NCBI GenBank assembly: GCA_002385605.1
Contig: DGDU01000032.1
Coordinates: 24,337-38,988 of the forward strand
Source: Christensenella sp. UBA3944
GTDB taxonomy: Bacteria; Bacillota; Clostridia; Christensenellales; DTU072
Direction of reading: 5' to 3'
Length of the DNA: 14,652 nt
The notes under the pieces were generated by a model. That model was given only the letters and a program-made list of their open reading frames with translations. It ran no database searches and was not told the DNA's origin. Position 1 is the stretch's first letter; each line of letters begins with the position of its first letter. Position numbers and translations under genes: made by a program. This document shows positions 1-6,343 of the stretch, piece after piece.

Positions 1-155
1 ATAAGCCCGACTATGGGGAAGAAAAATCCTAGAAGGCCCCAAAGAGGGTTTCCCGTGTCGCGGGCGGCCTTTTCGCCGCTCACTTTATATCCGCAATGCC
101 TGCAATAAAGATCTTCGTCGTTAATAAGCGTTCCGCAATTGGTACAATATTTCAT
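1..155 (-). CDS. Zinc-ribbon membrane protein, 3' end outside window
   Basis: The ATG at 155-153 opens a frame that runs off the left edge, giving 51 residues. It starts MKYCTNCG and continues to a second YCRHCG, so there is an N-terminal CxxC-x(n)-CxxC zinc ribbon at about residues 4-21. A hydrophobic segment with WGLLGFFFPIVGLI follows near residue 40. It lies 6 bp downstream of a second zinc-ribbon gene with the same plan (DTG...WG.LGFF.P.VGLI), so the two look like tandem duplicates in one operon. A purine-rich ribosome binding site (AGGAGG, GAGGA) precedes the ATG inside the upstream gene's end. Such short zinc-ribbon plus membrane proteins are common in Bacillota and have no settled function. 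What follows the first membrane segment cannot be seen. Confidence 0.8.
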   Translation of the reverse strand, partial: MKYCTNCGTLINDEDLYCRHCGYKVSGEKAARDTGNPLWGLLGFFFPIVGL

Positions 156-161
156 AAGTCC

Positions 162-464
162 TCAGTTGCCTCCTGCAATCATCGCTAAAATTACAAAAAA
201 CGCTATATACAGCGACAGGGAAACAAAACCGGCAATGACGCTTATCAGCGCCCCCTGCCCCGCCTTTCTGGCGTTTTTGGGCTGATCGTTTCTCCATGTA
301 AGGTACAGGATTAACCCCACAAGCGGTATAAAAAACCCCAATATGCCCCATCCCACGCTGCCCGTATCGTTGGGATTTTCGTATTGCCCGATGGTGCGCC
401 CGCACCTTTGGCAATACCGGGCATCGGGTCGGGTTTGGTATCCGCAATTTGGGCAATATCTCTT
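162..464 (-). CDS. Zinc-ribbon two-helix membrane protein without a canonical start codon
   Basis: The reading frame that stops at 162 encodes RYCPNCG...RYCQRCG (two CxxC pairs, a double-Cys zinc ribbon), then a spacer, then membrane segments WGILGFFIPLVGLILYL and a hydrophobic stretch near the C-terminus, about 100 residues in all. It is a clear paralog of its downstream neighbour. No ATG, GTG or TTG exists in frame upstream of the zinc ribbon before a TAA at about 507-505. At the place where the neighbour has ATG (MKYC), this gene reads AAG-AGA-TAT-TGC. An AAGGGG ribosome binding site sits 5 nt before that AAG, and a good promoter lies further upstream. I therefore annotate from the AAG at 464. 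The alternatives are an ATG-to-AAG mutation that silences the gene, a sequencing error, or rare initiation at AUA. The GTG at 356 would remove the whole zinc ribbon and is unlikely. Function unknown. Confidence 0.7.
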   Translation of the reverse strand, partial: KRYCPNCGYQTRPDARYCQRCGRTIGQYENPNDTGSVGWGILGFFIPLVGLILYLTWRNDQPKNARKAGQGALISVIAGFVSLSLYIAFFVILAMIAGGN

Positions 465-508
465 CTTTTCCCCTTTTGGATTATGTATATTTCCCTTATT
501 CCGACATT

Positions 509-537
509 ATTATATTACATACCCCGACAAAAGTAAA
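509..537 (-). promoter_or_regulatory. Sigma-A promoter for the zinc-ribbon pair
   Basis: On the minus strand TTTACT (537-532) and a perfect TATAAT (514-509) are 17 bp apart. Transcription would start near 502, about 38 nt before the AAG where translation of the first zinc-ribbon gene would be expected. It is divergent from the DUF2804 promoter. Confidence 0.65.
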
Positions 538-586
538 TAGGAATCCAAAAGCCTCTCTTTTGAACGCGAAAACGCCAATTTTCGTC

Positions 587-615
587 TTGAAAACTAAAAT
601 TATTTGTGCTACAAT
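587..615 (+). promoter_or_regulatory. Sigma-A promoter for the DUF2804 gene
   Basis: TTGAAA (587-592) and TACAAT (610-615) with a 17-bp spacer. The predicted start is near 622, leaving a short leader of about 25 nt with an AGGAGGG ribosome binding site at 634-640. Confidence 0.8.
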
Positions 616-646
616 ATGGCAAATAAAAATATCAGGAGGGATGTCA

Positions 647-1681
647 ATGCAAAACAAAATCACAACCCCGTCCCCGCTTCTAAACAGCGACGGCTCTCTT
701 AACCAGAAAGGTTACGCAACCAGCCTTATTCTCGATTACAATCGTAATGATATAAAAGCCTCCAAATTCAGGATAAAGGAATGGGATTACTACTACATCG
801 GCAACAAGGATTACGCCGTTGCCCTCACGGTAGCCGACAACTCCTACCTCGGGCTTTTAAGCGCCAGCCTTCTCGACTTCAACAGGCCCTGGCAAAAGAC
901 AACCTCTATTATACTTCCCTTCACGATGGGCAAGCTTAAGCTTCCCTCGACTTCGAAGATAGGCGACATAGTCTACAAGAGCAACAAGGCTGTCTTTACC
1001 TTCAGTAACGACGGCATAAACAGGCATCTGTATGTAAAGATGCCCAACTTCGACGACAACCGCTCCCTCGAAGTCGACATCACCTTGTCCGACGCCCCCG
1101 AGGAATCGATGGTAATCGCAACTCCCTTTAAGGAAGACCCCAAGGCCTTCTACTATAACCAAAAAATTAACTGCATGAGGGCGACGGGATGGGCGCGCTT
1201 TGCCGACAAAGAATACCGCTTCAACCGCGAAAACAACTCTTTGGGCACCCTCGACTGGGGCAGAGGCGTTTGGACTTATAAGAACACCTGGTATTGGGGC
1301 TCGCTCTCGACCGTGCTGGATGGCGAAACATTCGGCTTTAACATCGGCTACGGCTTCGGCGACACTTCCGCAGCGTCCGAAAATATGCTGTTCTACAAGG
1401 GCAAAGCCCACAAGCTTAGCCAGGTTACCTTCAACATTCCCGTAAAGGACGGCAACGACGACTTTATGTCCGACTGGACATTCACCTCCGACGACGGCAG
1501 GTTTGAAATGAGCTTCAAACCCATAATAGACCGCTTCGCCGACACCAACCTGGGCTTTTTGCGCTCCTGCCAGCATCAGGTATTCGGGCTGTTCTCGGGC
1601 AAGGCCGTCTTAGACGACGGTACGGTGATAACCTTAGACAACGAACTCGGCTTCGCCGAAAAGGTATTCAATAAATGGTAA
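647..1681 (+). CDS. DUF2804 family protein
   Basis: A 344-residue protein without a signal peptide or obvious membrane segment. It resembles the DUF2804 family: an N-terminal beta-rich region, then WARFADKEYRFN near residue 190 and the diagnostic aromatic block DWGRGVW at 203-209, followed by TYKNTWYWGS. The family has no established biochemical role; its tryptophan-rich beta pattern suggests a lipid- or carbohydrate-like ligand, but that is inference. Two ATGs lie close together (641 and 647). The AGGAGGG at 634-640 touches the first and sits 6 nt from the second, so 647 is the better start. The gene is monocistronic, with its own promoter upstream and a hairpin terminator 2 bp after the stop. 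Confidence 0.85.
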   Translation: MQNKITTPSPLLNSDGSLNQKGYATSLILDYNRNDIKASKFRIKEWDYYYIGNKDYAVALTVADNSYLGLLSASLLDFNRPWQKTTSIILPFTMGKLKLPSTSKIGDIVYKSNKAVFTFSNDGINRHLYVKMPNFDDNRSLEVDITLSDAPEESMVIATPFKEDPKAFYYNQKINCMRATGWARFADKEYRFNRENNSLGTLDWGRGVWTYKNTWYWGSLSTVLDGETFGFNIGYGFGDTSAASENMLFYKGKAHKLSQVTFNIPVKDGNDDFMSDWTFTSDDGRFEMSFKPIIDRFADTNLGFLRSCQHQVFGLFSGKAVLDDGTVITLDNELGFAEKVFNKW

Positions 1682-1682
1682 T

Positions 1683-1709
1683 AAAAAGGGGCCGTAAAAG
1701 CCCCTTTTT
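1683..1709. terminator. Bidirectional intrinsic terminator
   Basis: A perfect 10-bp stem AAAAAGGGGC / GCCCCTTTTT (1683-1692 with 1700-1709) around a 7-nt loop. The T run lies 3' on the plus strand and the mirrored A run gives a T run on the minus strand. It can therefore end both the DUF2804 gene and the convergent htpG transcript. Confidence 0.85.
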
Positions 1710-1730
1710 AATTGCGATACGCATACAGGA

Positions 1731-1756
1731 AGAGCGCCACCAAGGCGCTCTTTTTT
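1731..1756 (+). terminator. Second intrinsic terminator between DUF2804 and htpG
   Basis: Stem AGAGCGCC (1731-1738) with GGCGCTCT (1744-1751), loop ACCAA, followed by a T run to 1756. The T run favours the plus strand, so this backs up the first hairpin and keeps DUF2804 transcripts out of htpG. Confidence 0.75.
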
Positions 1757-1765
1757 CTGTCTCAT

Positions 1766-3625
1766 TTAATCTGCCAGCCTCCTGCACACCAACAGTGAGT
1801 ATTCAGTTGGGTTTTCTAGGGGCAGCCCTTCTATCAGGAGGGCTTGGGAATAGAGGATTTGCGCGTAATCCTTTACCGCGTCCTTGTCAGAATCGAAAAG
1901 GGAAGCGATTTTGGCGTAAACGGGATGCGAGGCGTTTATCTCGAGTATCTTTTCGGCGGAAATGCCCTTTGCTCCCGGCAGGTTATTAAATACCTTTTCC
2001 ATGCCGATGGAGAGCTCGCCTTCGGCGGTAAGGCAGACGGGGTGCGTCTTCAGATGGCTGCTAAGCCTTGCTTCCTTAATCTTGTCGCCCAGGGATTCTT
2101 TAATAAACTTAAGGATTTCTTTATCTTTATCCGAGGCTTCGCTCTTTTGGGCGTTATCCAGCCCCAGATCTCCCGCCGAAACCGAGCGGAACTCTTTTTT
2201 GTCGTACTCGCCCAGCACTTTAATTGCGAACTCGTCGACTTCGTCGGTCAGGCAAAGGATATCGTAGCCTGCTTCCTTAACTTTTTCGGCCTGGGGCATA
2301 ACCTTTATGGCGTCCGCAGACTTGCCGACGGCGTAGTAGATATACTTCTGCCCTTCCTTCATATCGGCGACATATTCCTTAAAGGTTACCATCTTTTCCT
2401 TGTTAACCGAGTGGAAGATAACCAGATCCTTTAGGTTTTCTTTATTGGCGCCCCAGTTTTCGTAAAGGCCGTACTTAATCTGCAGCCCGAACTCCTTGAA
2501 GAATTTTTCGTAATTCCCGCGGTCGTTCTCCAGCATATCGGCAAGCTCGGCCCTTATCTTTTTCTCTATGTTGGAGGCGATAAGCTTAAGCCTTCTGTCG
2601 TGCTGCACGGTTTCCCTCGAGATGTTTAAGGAAAGTTCGCTGTCGACAAGTCCCTTGACAAAGCCGAAATAATCGGGCAGGAGGTCGGCGCATTTCTCCA
2701 TGATAAGTATCCCGTCCGAGTACAAACGGAGCCCCTTTTCGTAATTTTTGGAATAATAATCATACGGCGCCCTGGCGGGGATGTACAGAAGAGCCTTGTA
2801 TTCGAGGCTTCCTTCGGCGGCGATGTGGGTGGCCTTTAAGGGATCCTGGTAATCGTAGAAGGTGTTTTTGTAGAACTCGTTGTATTCCTCGGCTGTGATA
2901 TCCGCTTTTCTTTTTCTCCAGATAGGCGTTAGCGAATTGAGGGTTTCAAGCTCCTTATACTTTTCGGTCTTTTTGTCGTCGCCTTCGGCAGGGCGCGTCC
3001 TTTCGACCTCCATCTTTATGGGGTAGCGGATGTAGTCCGAATACTTCTTTACAAGCTGCCGGATTCTGTATTCCTGCAGGAATTCGCTGTAGTTTTCGTC
3101 CTCGGTGTCCTTTTTGAGATACATTGTTATCTCGGTGCCGTGGCTGTCCTTTTCGGCCTTTTTGATGTCATACCCCGCCGCCCCCGAGGATTCCCACAGG
3201 TAGGCCTCGTCGCTGCCGTATGCGCGGCTTAAGACTTCCACCCTGTCGCTAACCATAAAGGAAGAATAAAAACCTACGCCGAATTGCCCTATTATGTTAA
3301 TTTCCTCTTTGTCCTCTACGGCTTTTTTGAAATCCAGAGAGCCGCTTCTTGCTATAACGCCGAGGTTTTCGTCCAACTCCTTCTCGGTCATGCCGATGCC
3401 GTTGTCGCTTATTTTGATGGTGCGGGCATTTTCGTCCACCTCTATACGGATGCCGAAATCCTCTTTGGAAAAGCCCAGGTTTTCTTTAAGGCTTTTGTAA
3501 TAAAGCTTATCTATGGCATCGCTTGCGTTAGACAACAATTCCCTTAAGAAAATCTCCTTGTGCGTATAAATAGAGTTGATCATCAAATCGAGAACCCTCT
3601 GGGATTCTGTCTTAAACTTTCTCAC
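1766..3625 (-). CDS. htpG: Molecular chaperone HtpG (Hsp90)
   Basis: An ATP-dependent cytosolic chaperone of the Hsp90 family, 619 residues, close to the usual bacterial length of 620-640. The N-terminal GHKL ATPase domain shows the ATP-site motifs ELLSNASDAIDKL (N33, with the catalytic-type E29), DNGIGM (D74-M79) and GQFGVGFYSSFMVSDRV. The middle domain carries the conserved NISRETVQ segment, and a C-terminal dimerisation region follows. The frame is open further upstream, but the family starts at (M)RKFKTESQ. A GTG at 3625 gives exactly that start, with GAGGTGG 5 nt upstream, so GTG 3625 is chosen. It is monocistronic. A CIRCE element next to the promoter implies HrcA-controlled heat-shock expression. 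Confidence 0.97.
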   Translation of the reverse strand: MRKFKTESQRVLDLMINSIYTHKEIFLRELLSNASDAIDKLYYKSLKENLGFSKEDFGIRIEVDENARTIKISDNGIGMTEKELDENLGVIARSGSLDFKKAVEDKEEINIIGQFGVGFYSSFMVSDRVEVLSRAYGSDEAYLWESSGAAGYDIKKAEKDSHGTEITMYLKKDTEDENYSEFLQEYRIRQLVKKYSDYIRYPIKMEVERTRPAEGDDKKTEKYKELETLNSLTPIWRKRKADITAEEYNEFYKNTFYDYQDPLKATHIAAEGSLEYKALLYIPARAPYDYYSKNYEKGLRLYSDGILIMEKCADLLPDYFGFVKGLVDSELSLNISRETVQHDRRLKLIASNIEKKIRAELADMLENDRGNYEKFFKEFGLQIKYGLYENWGANKENLKDLVIFHSVNKEKMVTFKEYVADMKEGQKYIYYAVGKSADAIKVMPQAEKVKEAGYDILCLTDEVDEFAIKVLGEYDKKEFRSVSAGDLGLDNAQKSEASDKDKEILKFIKESLGDKIKEARLSSHLKTHPVCLTAEGELSIGMEKVFNNLPGAKGISAEKILEINASHPVYAKIASLFDSDKDAVKDYAQILYSQALLIEGLPLENPTEYSLLVCRRLAD

Positions 3626-3650
3626 AGATACCACCTCACTGATAGTTTTT

Positions 3651-3677
3651 CTGGCACTCTTTACCTGCGAGTGCCAA
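3651..3677. promoter_or_regulatory. CIRCE operator (HrcA-binding site) of htpG
   Basis: Read on the htpG strand the site is TTGGCACTC, a 9-nt spacer, then GAGTGCCAG. This matches the CIRCE consensus TTAGCACTC-N9-GAGTGCTAA with the core GCACTC/GAGTGC fully kept and only outer positions changed. It covers the predicted transcription start, as expected for repression by HrcA. The presence of hrcA elsewhere in the genome is inferred. Confidence 0.93.
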
Positions 3678-3682
3678 AACAT

Positions 3683-3711
3683 ATTGTAGTATAAGGCAAA
3701 GCTTTTTGCAA
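3683..3711 (-). promoter_or_regulatory. Sigma-A promoter of htpG
   Basis: On the minus strand TTGCAA (3711-3706) and TACAAT (3688-3683) are separated by 17 bp. The start would fall near 3676, inside the CIRCE element, leaving a leader of about 50 nt. Confidence 0.75.
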
Positions 3712-3780
3712 GAACTTTTGCGATTTTTATAAATTATTGTTATGCCCGAAAAAATTATGCCCGCATTTATGGCAACAAAT

Positions 3781-3809
3781 TTGATTTATGGGGTTTAGGG
3801 TGTTACAAT
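3781..3809 (+). promoter_or_regulatory. Sigma-A promoter of the holin-like gene
   Basis: TTGATT (3781-3786) and TACAAT (3804-3809) with a 17-bp spacer. The predicted start near 3816 gives an unusually long leader of about 130 nt. The leader holds a T-rich tract, the palindrome GGATATCC (3837-3844) and a small hairpin ACCGT-TTT-ACGGT (3908-3920) just before the ribosome binding site. I do not recognise a known riboswitch in it. Together with the htpG promoter and CIRCE, this accounts for the gene-free stretch 3626-3945. Confidence 0.75.
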
Positions 3810-3945
3810 TTTATCGGGGAGTTTTTTATTTTTTTTGGATATCCGGCTAAATCAGGTTTTAATCTGTGATGTACTCTCTTTGGGGGAGCTACATATAATC
3901 TTATATAACCGTTTTACGGTAAACAGGAAAAGAGGAGGAAAAACA

Positions 3946-4296
3946 ATGGAAGAGTATATCACTTTGGTAAGCGTGCCGACGATCACAGTGCTTGTGTATT
4001 GGATTATCAATCTTATTAAATACGCCTTCGACGGCAACGAAAAGCTTAAGCGCTTCATACCACTTATGGCGGCGGGGCTGGGGCTGGTCTTAGGCGTCGT
4101 CGCTTTTTACGCCGCGCCCGAGATGGGTGTCGGCAAAAACCCCTTTGTCGCCGCTATCGTGGGCATGGCAAGCGGGCTGGCCGCCACGGGGGCAAACCAG
4201 GTAATCAAACAGTTATCCAAAAAGGATTGCGAAGAACTGCTTAAGGAAGACAAAAAAGAAGAGGGCACCGGCGATAAGGACAAAAAGGATAACTGA
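3946..4296 (+). CDS. Holin-like small membrane protein
   Basis: A 116-residue protein with three hydrophobic segments (about residues 6-28, 38-58 and 66-86) and a highly charged tail rich in Lys, Asp and Glu from about residue 92. The layout and the late motif SGLAATGANQVIKQL resemble phage holins of the Hol44 type (holin superfamily V). Holins form membrane holes that release endolysins or, in some bacteria, export proteins. The frame is open upstream, but GAGGAGG ends 6 nt before the ATG at 3946, which fixes the start. No lysin, phage structural gene or integrase is next to it, so its role as a phage remnant, toxin-release protein or domesticated holin is unknown. Base composition does not visibly differ from the neighbours. 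Confidence 0.7.
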   Translation: MEEYITLVSVPTITVLVYWIINLIKYAFDGNEKLKRFIPLMAAGLGLVLGVVAFYAAPEMGVGKNPFVAAIVGMASGLAATGANQVIKQLSKKDCEELLKEDKKEEGTGDKDKKDN

Positions 4297-4318
4297 AGAT
4301 TTAGTTTTAACTTACCGA

Positions 4319-4341
4319 AAAGAGCGCCTCCGGGCGTTCTT
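4319..4341 (+). terminator. Possible weak terminator after the holin-like gene
   Basis: AAGAGCGCC, a short loop and GGCGTTCTT form a stem with one G-T pair, but the following T run is poor. A second possible pairing (AGAGCG 4321-4326 with CGCTCT 4361-4366) is followed by TTTTTT at 4371-4376. One of these probably ends the holin transcript before the zupT promoter. Confidence 0.4.
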
Positions 4342-4384
4342 ACATAGAGGTTTAACGGGCCGCTCTAAGGTTTTTTATTGAGGT

Positions 4385-4413
4385 TTGAACTTAGCCAAAT
4401 ATTTTGATATAAT
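4385..4413 (+). promoter_or_regulatory. Sigma-A promoter of zupT, extended -10
   Basis: TTGAAC (4385-4390), 17-bp spacer, perfect TATAAT (4408-4413) preceded by TG at 4405-4406 (extended -10). Predicted start near 4420. No obvious metal-regulator operator was recognised around it. Confidence 0.85.
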
Positions 4414-4441
4414 AAAGGTATTCTAAACTCGGAGCTAAATT

Positions 4442-5242
4442 ATGAGCGTTTGGATAGCGTTTTTGCTAACCGCCGCGGCGGGGCTTTCGACGGGTATCGG
4501 CGGGGCGATTTCGCTTTTTACAAAGAGTACAAACAAAAAATTCCTTGCCGTAAGCTTGGGGTTTTCGGCGGGCGTCATGATTTATGTTTCGATGGTAGAG
4601 CTCTTCGCGAGCGCCCAGCAGTACCTTACCGCCGAATACGGCGGCAAGATGGGCCTATTATACGCCATTTTGTCCTTCTTCGGCGGCATACTCCTTATTG
4701 CGGTAATAGATAAGGCGATACCCGAAAAGGATAACCCCCACGAATGCGTGGGGCTGGACGGCGAGGCGCTTGACGAGTGCCGCAGGAAAAACAACCTTAT
4801 GCGCTCGGGAGTTTTAACCGCCCTCGCTATCGCCATCCATAACTTCCCCGAAGGGCTGGCAACCTTCGTTTCCGCCCTGCAGGCCTACGAGGTAGCCATA
4901 CCCATAGTTGTCGCTATCGCCATACACAACATACCCGAGGGAATATCGGTCGCCGTGCCCATCTACCACGCCACAAAGAGCAAGGCTAAAGCGTTCTGGC
5001 TTTCCCTGCTTTCGGGTATGTCCGAGCTTTTGGGCGCGGTTATAGGCTACCTTATCCTTATGCCGTTTATGAGCAACGCCGTTTACGGCATAGTGTTCGG
5101 CATAATCGCGGGGATAATGGTCTATATCTCGCTCGACGAGCTTCTTCCCTCCGCCGGAAAATACGGCGAGCACCACCTGGGTATCTACGGCCTTGTCGCC
5201 GGCATGGCGCTAATGGCGTTCAGTTTGTGGCTGTTTGTGTAA
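4442..5242 (+). CDS. zupT: ZIP family divalent metal transporter ZupT
   Basis: An inner-membrane importer of zinc and related divalent cations, 266 residues, close to E. coli ZupT (257). Eight membrane segments are expected. The metal-path motifs of the ZIP family are present on the two central helices: HNFPEG at residues 133-138 and HNIPEG at 162-167. A hydrophilic loop with His and Cys residues (HECVGLDGEALDEC) precedes the first motif and could bind metal. The start is the ATG at 4442, with GGAG 8 nt upstream. It is monocistronic, with its own extended -10 promoter. ZupT proteins generally transport Zn, Fe, Mn and Co with broad specificity; which metal matters here is not visible. Confidence 0.95.
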   Translation: MSVWIAFLLTAAAGLSTGIGGAISLFTKSTNKKFLAVSLGFSAGVMIYVSMVELFASAQQYLTAEYGGKMGLLYAILSFFGGILLIAVIDKAIPEKDNPHECVGLDGEALDECRRKNNLMRSGVLTALAIAIHNFPEGLATFVSALQAYEVAIPIVVAIAIHNIPEGISVAVPIYHATKSKAKAFWLSLLSGMSELLGAVIGYLILMPFMSNAVYGIVFGIIAGIMVYISLDELLPSAGKYGEHHLGIYGLVAGMALMAFSLWLFV

Positions 5243-5263
5243 ATCCTCTCCCTAAAAATAAAA

Positions 5264-5295
5264 GCCGCCCGATTTGAGGGCAGCCTCTTTGTTGT
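5264..5295 (+). terminator. Probable terminator after zupT
   Basis: GCCGCCC (5264-5270) and GGGCAGC (5278-5284) form a stem with one mismatch around a 7-nt loop, followed by an interrupted T-rich stretch CTCTTTGTTGTTTT. Confidence 0.5.
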
Positions 5296-5410
5296 TTTGC
5301 CAAAAGCTATTTGTTCTTTTCTTTGGAGCGTTTGTCGTTTATTATGTCCGGAATTTTATAAATAACCTAATATTTACATAAAGGATTAAAAGGGCTTTTG
5401 CGGGTTAATG

Positions 5411-5439
5411 TTGCCATTTAAAAAGGGTTGTGTTATAAT
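5411..5439 (+). promoter_or_regulatory. Sigma-A promoter of the Dabb...rlmH gene string
   Basis: TTGCCA (5411-5416), 17-bp spacer, perfect TATAAT (5434-5439). Predicted start near 5446, about 28 nt before the first gene. No convincing terminator is seen before rlmH ends, so it may serve six genes. Confidence 0.8.
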
Positions 5440-5473
5440 TTTGTCTATAATCGGCATAAAAACGGAGGCTCTT

Positions 5474-5767
5474 ATGGTAAGACATATCGTACTTTTCAAG
5501 CTTAAGGACAAATCGGAAGAAAACATAAACAAGACCGCGGAAGTCCTGCTTTCGATGAAAGGCAAAGTGCCGCAGATAAGAGGCATCGAGGTCGGGCGCG
5601 ACTTTTTGCATTCGGAGCGCTCCTACGACATCGGGCTTACGGTAACCCTCGATGACGCCAAGGCTCTGGACGACTATCAGAACGACCCCTACCACTGCGA
5701 GGTCGTAAAGAAGCACATGCACGCCGTTCGCGAATCGAGCGTAGCGATAGATTATTACATAGATTAA
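5474..5767 (+). CDS. Dabb-domain (stress-responsive A/B barrel) protein
   Basis: A 97-residue protein that is a single Dabb domain (dimeric alpha/beta barrel fold). It shows the typical N-terminus HIVLFKLKD, the central strand SYDIGLTVTLDD and the Y-x-x-x-P-x-H segment DDYQNDPYHCEVVKKH, ending in the usual aromatic-acidic tail near VAIDYY. Family members are small dimeric proteins linked to stress response; some plant and fungal relatives are enzymes, but bacterial ones mostly lack an assigned reaction. The ATG at 5474 follows CGGAGG with 7 nt spacing; the open frame further upstream is not used. It is the first gene of the string and lies 9 bp before the phosphoribosyltransferase gene. Confidence 0.9.
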   Translation: MVRHIVLFKLKDKSEENINKTAEVLLSMKGKVPQIRGIEVGRDFLHSERSYDIGLTVTLDDAKALDDYQNDPYHCEVVKKHMHAVRESSVAIDYYID

Positions 5768-5776
5768 GAGGAAGGT

Positions 5777-6310
5777 ATGGACAAATATCCTCTGGAAATA
5801 AAGGGATATAAGGTAGAACTGCCCATTCTGCCCATAGACAACGGCATAAAGATATGCTTTTTTAACCTGCACGGCGCGCAGGAGCTTACCGAGCATTGCG
5901 CAAAACACATCGCCGAACTGGTAAAGGGCTGCGACATCGTGATAACAGCCGAGAGCAAGGGGCTTCAGCTTGCTCATTGCGTGGCAAGAAACCTGGGGCA
6001 AAAGTTCTACGCCGTGGCAAGAAAGAGCCTTAAGCTCTATATGCAGGACGGCATATCGGTTACGGTAAAATCGATAACCACAAAGAATGTGCAGACGCTG
6101 TACCTGTCGGCCCACGACGCCGGGCTTCTTAAGGGCAAAAAGGTTGCCGTTGTAGACGATGTAATCTCGACGGGCGGAAGCCTCCTGGGGCTGGAGGCCC
6201 TTATCGCCAAAGCGGGCGGAGAGGTTTTTGCCAAGGCGTTCGTGCTTGCCGAAGGCGACGCCGCCAAGCGTGAGGATGTAAAATTCCTCGCTACCATACC
6301 CCTGTTATAA
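5777..6310 (+). CDS. Phosphoribosyltransferase, adenine/xanthine type
   Basis: A type I phosphoribosyltransferase of 177 residues, predicted to join a base to PRPP in the cytosol. The PRPP-binding loop VVDDVISTGGS has its two acidic residues at D127-D128. The upstream segment ITAESKGLQLAHCVARNLGQ followed by ARKSLKLYM matches the layout of adenine and xanthine phosphoribosyltransferases, where E-S-K/R-G contacts the substrate. The substrate cannot be fixed from sequence alone, so no gene symbol is given. The start is the ATG at 5777, preceded by AGAGGAAGG. It is co-directional with the Dabb gene (9 bp gap) and walJ (33 bp gap). Confidence 0.85.
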   Translation: MDKYPLEIKGYKVELPILPIDNGIKICFFNLHGAQELTEHCAKHIAELVKGCDIVITAESKGLQLAHCVARNLGQKFYAVARKSLKLYMQDGISVTVKSITTKNVQTLYLSAHDAGLLKGKKVAVVDDVISTGGSLLGLEALIAKAGGEVFAKAFVLAEGDAAKREDVKFLATIPLL

Positions 6311-6343
6311 ACGACGGTTTGCCGCTAAGGAGGCGGCTTGTAT

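Noticed and set aside
121..456. Minus-strand 111-aa frame starting at TTG 456
   Set aside because: It overlaps the zinc-ribbon genes in another frame and runs through both gene boundaries; the zinc-ribbon frame has the CxxC pairs, membrane segments and a paralog next door.
857..1576. Minus-strand 239-aa frame inside the DUF2804 gene
   Set aside because: A shadow frame: no ribosome binding site or family resemblance, while the plus-strand frame matches DUF2804 and has promoter, ribosome binding site and terminator.
1844..2434. Plus-strand 196-aa frame inside htpG
   Set aside because: Antisense to well-conserved Hsp90 coding sequence; no independent signals.
3816..3945. Possible riboswitch in the holin leader
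   Set aside because: Only short palindromes are visible; no conserved core of a riboswitch class I know could be matched by eye.
4319..4341. Shared AGAGCGCC hairpins at 1731, 4321 and 14405 as a dispersed repeat family
   Set aside because: Similarity is limited to short GC-rich stem bases typical of terminators in the same genome; flanks are unrelated.
5405..6115. Minus-strand 236-aa frame across the Dabb and phosphoribosyltransferase genes
   Set aside because: It spans a gene boundary antisense to two recognisable genes and shows no protein-like motif.
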